Positions 6,001 through 6,448 of a DNA stretch of 6,448 nucleotides are shown piece after piece. The notes beneath the pieces were generated by a model, which ran no database searches, was not told the DNA's origin, and saw only the letters and a list, made by a program, of their open reading frames with translations. Source of the stretch: an uncultured Flammeovirgaceae bacterium (lineage in GTDB: Bacteria; Bacteroidota; Bacteroidia; Cytophagales; Cyclobacteriaceae). Position 1 is the first letter of the stretch. Each line of letters starts with the position of its first letter. Location of the stretch: positions 1-6,448 of the forward strand of contig CAKZPJ010000443.1 in assembly GCA_937138955.1 (NCBI GenBank), read 5' to 3'. The position numbers were made by a program, and so were the translations under genes.

Positions 6001-6448
6001 GGGTTTGAGGCAGTAAGATTAGTAACTGCTCCCGGAATACCGAGCACCTCTACCGAGATAGTATCTGAATTAAATGAGGTGCCGCAACTGGTAACTACTC
6101 GTACTTGATAATAATACGTTTGAGTAGCTGTAAGTCCAGTTACATCTAAAAAGGTATCACTCGTAGAAGCAGCATTATAACCTGAGACCATTGCCGAGAA
6201 AAACTCATCCTCGGCCACATCTATTTCGTAACTAGTTGCTCCGAATACTGGGTTCCAGCTAGCGGTGAAGGCATCGCAGGTAATGTTAGCCGCCGGTTGA
6301 GCAACAGCTTCACCATTGTCTATTACCTCTACATCGAGGGTAGATGAATCGGGGCAAATGCCACCAGTAGTGTACGTTACTGTATGATTGCCGGGCGTGC
6401 TACTTGATAGGTCAATCTCCCCGGTACTACCGTTGATTACCAGTCCGG
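3090..6448 (-). CDS. Large modular T9SS-secreted surface protein (FN3, LRR, Ig-like), 3' part
   Basis: The frame is open from the right edge (first full codon 6446-6444) to TAA at 3092-3090. It gives 1118 residues with the N-terminus, and so any signal peptide, outside the window; the GTG at 6218 is not the start. Modules in visible-residue numbering: end of a SprB-like repeat (1-44, GSTGEIDLSSSTPGNHTVTY then CPDSS); four FN3 domains (49-134, 135-223, 225-314, 316-406); an LRR cap and about three leucine-rich repeats (408-552, DFYNATDGHNW then LSNNDLSGSFP); an Ig-like module (556-639, VWYRDG and DDGEYICEV); two ASSGLP beta modules (640-722, 723-804); an unrecognised beta-rich region (about 822-915); a carboxypeptidase-regulatory/SdrD-like module (about 924-1014, GISVYLVN and GEGKFYFPNIPPGDY); and a T9SS type A sorting tail (about 1042-1118, AYPNPVIDRMTIEIP, PAGLYYVQI). 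The protein should cross the outer membrane through T9SS, and its tail be removed as it is anchored or released. I see no catalytic domain, so adhesion or ligand binding is the best inference. Confidence 0.93.
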   Translation of the reverse strand, partial: GLVINGSTGEIDLSSSTPGNHTVTYTTGGICPDSSTLDVEVIDNGEAVAQPAANITCDAFTASWNPVFGATSYEIDVAEDEFFSAMVSGYNAASTSDTFLDVTGLTATQTYYYQVRVVTSCGTSFNSDTISVEVLGIPGAVTNLTASNPTCSGFKVSWNTVTYASSYLLEVSNDGFVTKDISQSIPSTSLTLASLDQGMVYEYRVTPQNVCGAGPASTGTYQTNDVPPAPVNLTASNITCNGVDISWNPVLDADDYLVEIDDDPTFVSIDDLQTVALFDYTVSGLTTSTQYFYRVTPNNSCGAGSTSIAGTFTTDSLPSAPVDTLLLVEHNQVTVAWESIINADTYSVEVATDNLFGSIVSTTVLDSTRAEVAGLIPLTTYYLRILANNTCGSGSFSDTLIFATPQDPLVIDSLALVDFYNATDGHNWIDNANWLTDEINTWQGVTITDNRVVRLELSNNDLSGSFPASMDDLTGLEYADLQDNTLTGTLGAWISNFSEPTDSFLVNGNQLSDIANSISYTPGNIDIADNEFTFEDLLLVVDSLPSLTYAPQAKVGSTLNTFRNVGDSYTLSLGIYASLADNQYVWYRDGVAVDTTTVGEYVMDTIIISDDGEYICEVTNLAAPNLTLVSNPMTVNVQAKPNSLIFTPVADVNFGTVPFVLNASASSGLPVLFEVIEGDSLVDIQGDVVTTLGIGQVTVRATQPGDDFHEAATPITRQFTINQGSQTIAFTAINDQDIALADSVELAISASSGLPIDFIIDGLAELNGNILLLLDTGTVTVTATQAGNELYQPAFPVSQSFLVFTSDTIPPAVEPPVDSTLEYSVRVQITSTDNAPSVTASLHKASGSSFSTVQEKPLVSGSGVFSNVAGGFYSILLTPTDATHLPTYLGGRLTLAQANILEVNQNTISSIALISKPDTTAQQGVAVGGSLIPEGSAGGRLEESAMAGISVYLVNAADQSIVGYGVTNGEGKFYFPNIPPGDYFFLADYEGVDLRDNQIEVDNNSLILSVEVGKFIRIVSTEEGEVLVPPALVTSVDQIPNESVRAYPNPVIDRMTIEIPTNWLGSQAIVTNTTGQQVAYQILNQTRNNLSIKLLPAGLYYVQIKDKDQSNFIKIVKK
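3093..3323 (-). other. T9SS type A C-terminal sorting domain
   Basis: The last 77 residues show the usual pattern: an 'AYPNP' strand followed by a 'MTIEIP' strand, then AIVTNTTGQQV (the 'D/N-xxGQxV' turn), an 'LSIKLLPAGLYYVQIKDKD' pair of strands, and a basic end, KIVKK. This is the Por secretion tail that Bacteroidota use to send proteins through the type IX system. Confidence 0.93.
4035..4529 (-). repeat. Two tandem ASSGLP-type beta modules
   Basis: Two modules of about 82 residues share the plan 'IxFTxxxDxxxxxxxxxLxASxSSGLPxxFxxxxGxxxxxGxxxxxxxxGxVTVxATQxGxxxxxxAxPxxxxFxV'. ASSGLPV and ASSGLPI lie at visible residues 665-671 and 749-755, and VRATQPGDD and VTATQAGNE close the modules. At DNA level, 4183-4202 and 4438-4457 match at 18 of 20 bases in register. 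Modules of this plan are common in Bacteroidota surface proteins. Confidence 0.8.
5229..6302 (-). repeat. Four tandem fibronectin type III modules
   Basis: Four modules of about 90 residues start near 6302, 6044, 5774 and 5501. Each has a 'W(N/E)xxxxAxxYxxEV/IxxDxxF' strand pair and a late 'TxYxxRVxxxNxCGxG' strand pair. Modules 1 to 3 also share 'xNxTCxxFxxSWN', giving one early and one late Cys per module. Module 4 keeps only the late Cys. Confidence 0.85.

Noticed and set aside
6216..6218. GTG as the start of the surface-protein gene
   Set aside because: The frame is open through to the right edge and the upstream codons encode the first half of an FN3 module and a SprB-like repeat, so the gene starts outside the window.

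Overview
The window looks like chromosomal DNA from a member of the Bacteroidota, probably a marine or soil Cytophagales-like bacterium. The evidence is a large modular surface protein ending in a type IX secretion (T9SS) type A sorting domain, a Bacteroidota-style PruA, and moderate G+C with AT-rich intergenic DNA and few strong Shine-Dalgarno sites. Genus cannot be settled from the sequence.

Layout, left to right. (1) Positions 1-1245 are a graveyard of insertion sequences. The minus strand of 1-267 reads as the C-terminal end of an ISAs1-type (H-repeat-like) transposase interrupted by two in-frame stops. It runs in frame out of a small ORF (220-510, minus) whose first residues resemble the N-terminus of an IS110-type transposase. 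Positions 511-831 carry no gene but are rich in inverted repeats. One of these (508-520 with 569-582) contains the start codon of the small ORF. The plus strand of 832-1245 is the N-terminal part of a second, unrelated DDE transposase (IS982-like) with one in-frame TAA. (2) Positions 1262-2893 (minus) are an intact pruA, encoding the L-glutamate gamma-semialdehyde (P5C) dehydrogenase of proline catabolism. Two short dyads lie in its upstream region. (3) A Rho-independent terminator at 3041-3069 separates pruA from the gene upstream of it. (4) From 3090 to the right edge (minus) runs the 3' part of a very large surface gene, 1118 codons visible and open at the edge. It encodes a SprB-like repeat end, four fibronectin type III modules, a leucine-rich repeat block, an Ig-like module, two ASSGLP-type beta modules, a carboxypeptidase-regulatory-like module and the T9SS tail.

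The two intact genes are transcribed in the same direction, but the terminator and a 196-base gap argue that they are separate units with unrelated jobs (housekeeping amino-acid oxidation and cell-surface adhesion). I see no defence system, CRISPR array, tRNA or rRNA. The strongest unexplained signal is the start-codon hairpin in the IS debris. It may be a relic of IS self-control or of the structured noncoding end of an IS110-type element. I do not claim a new biological system.
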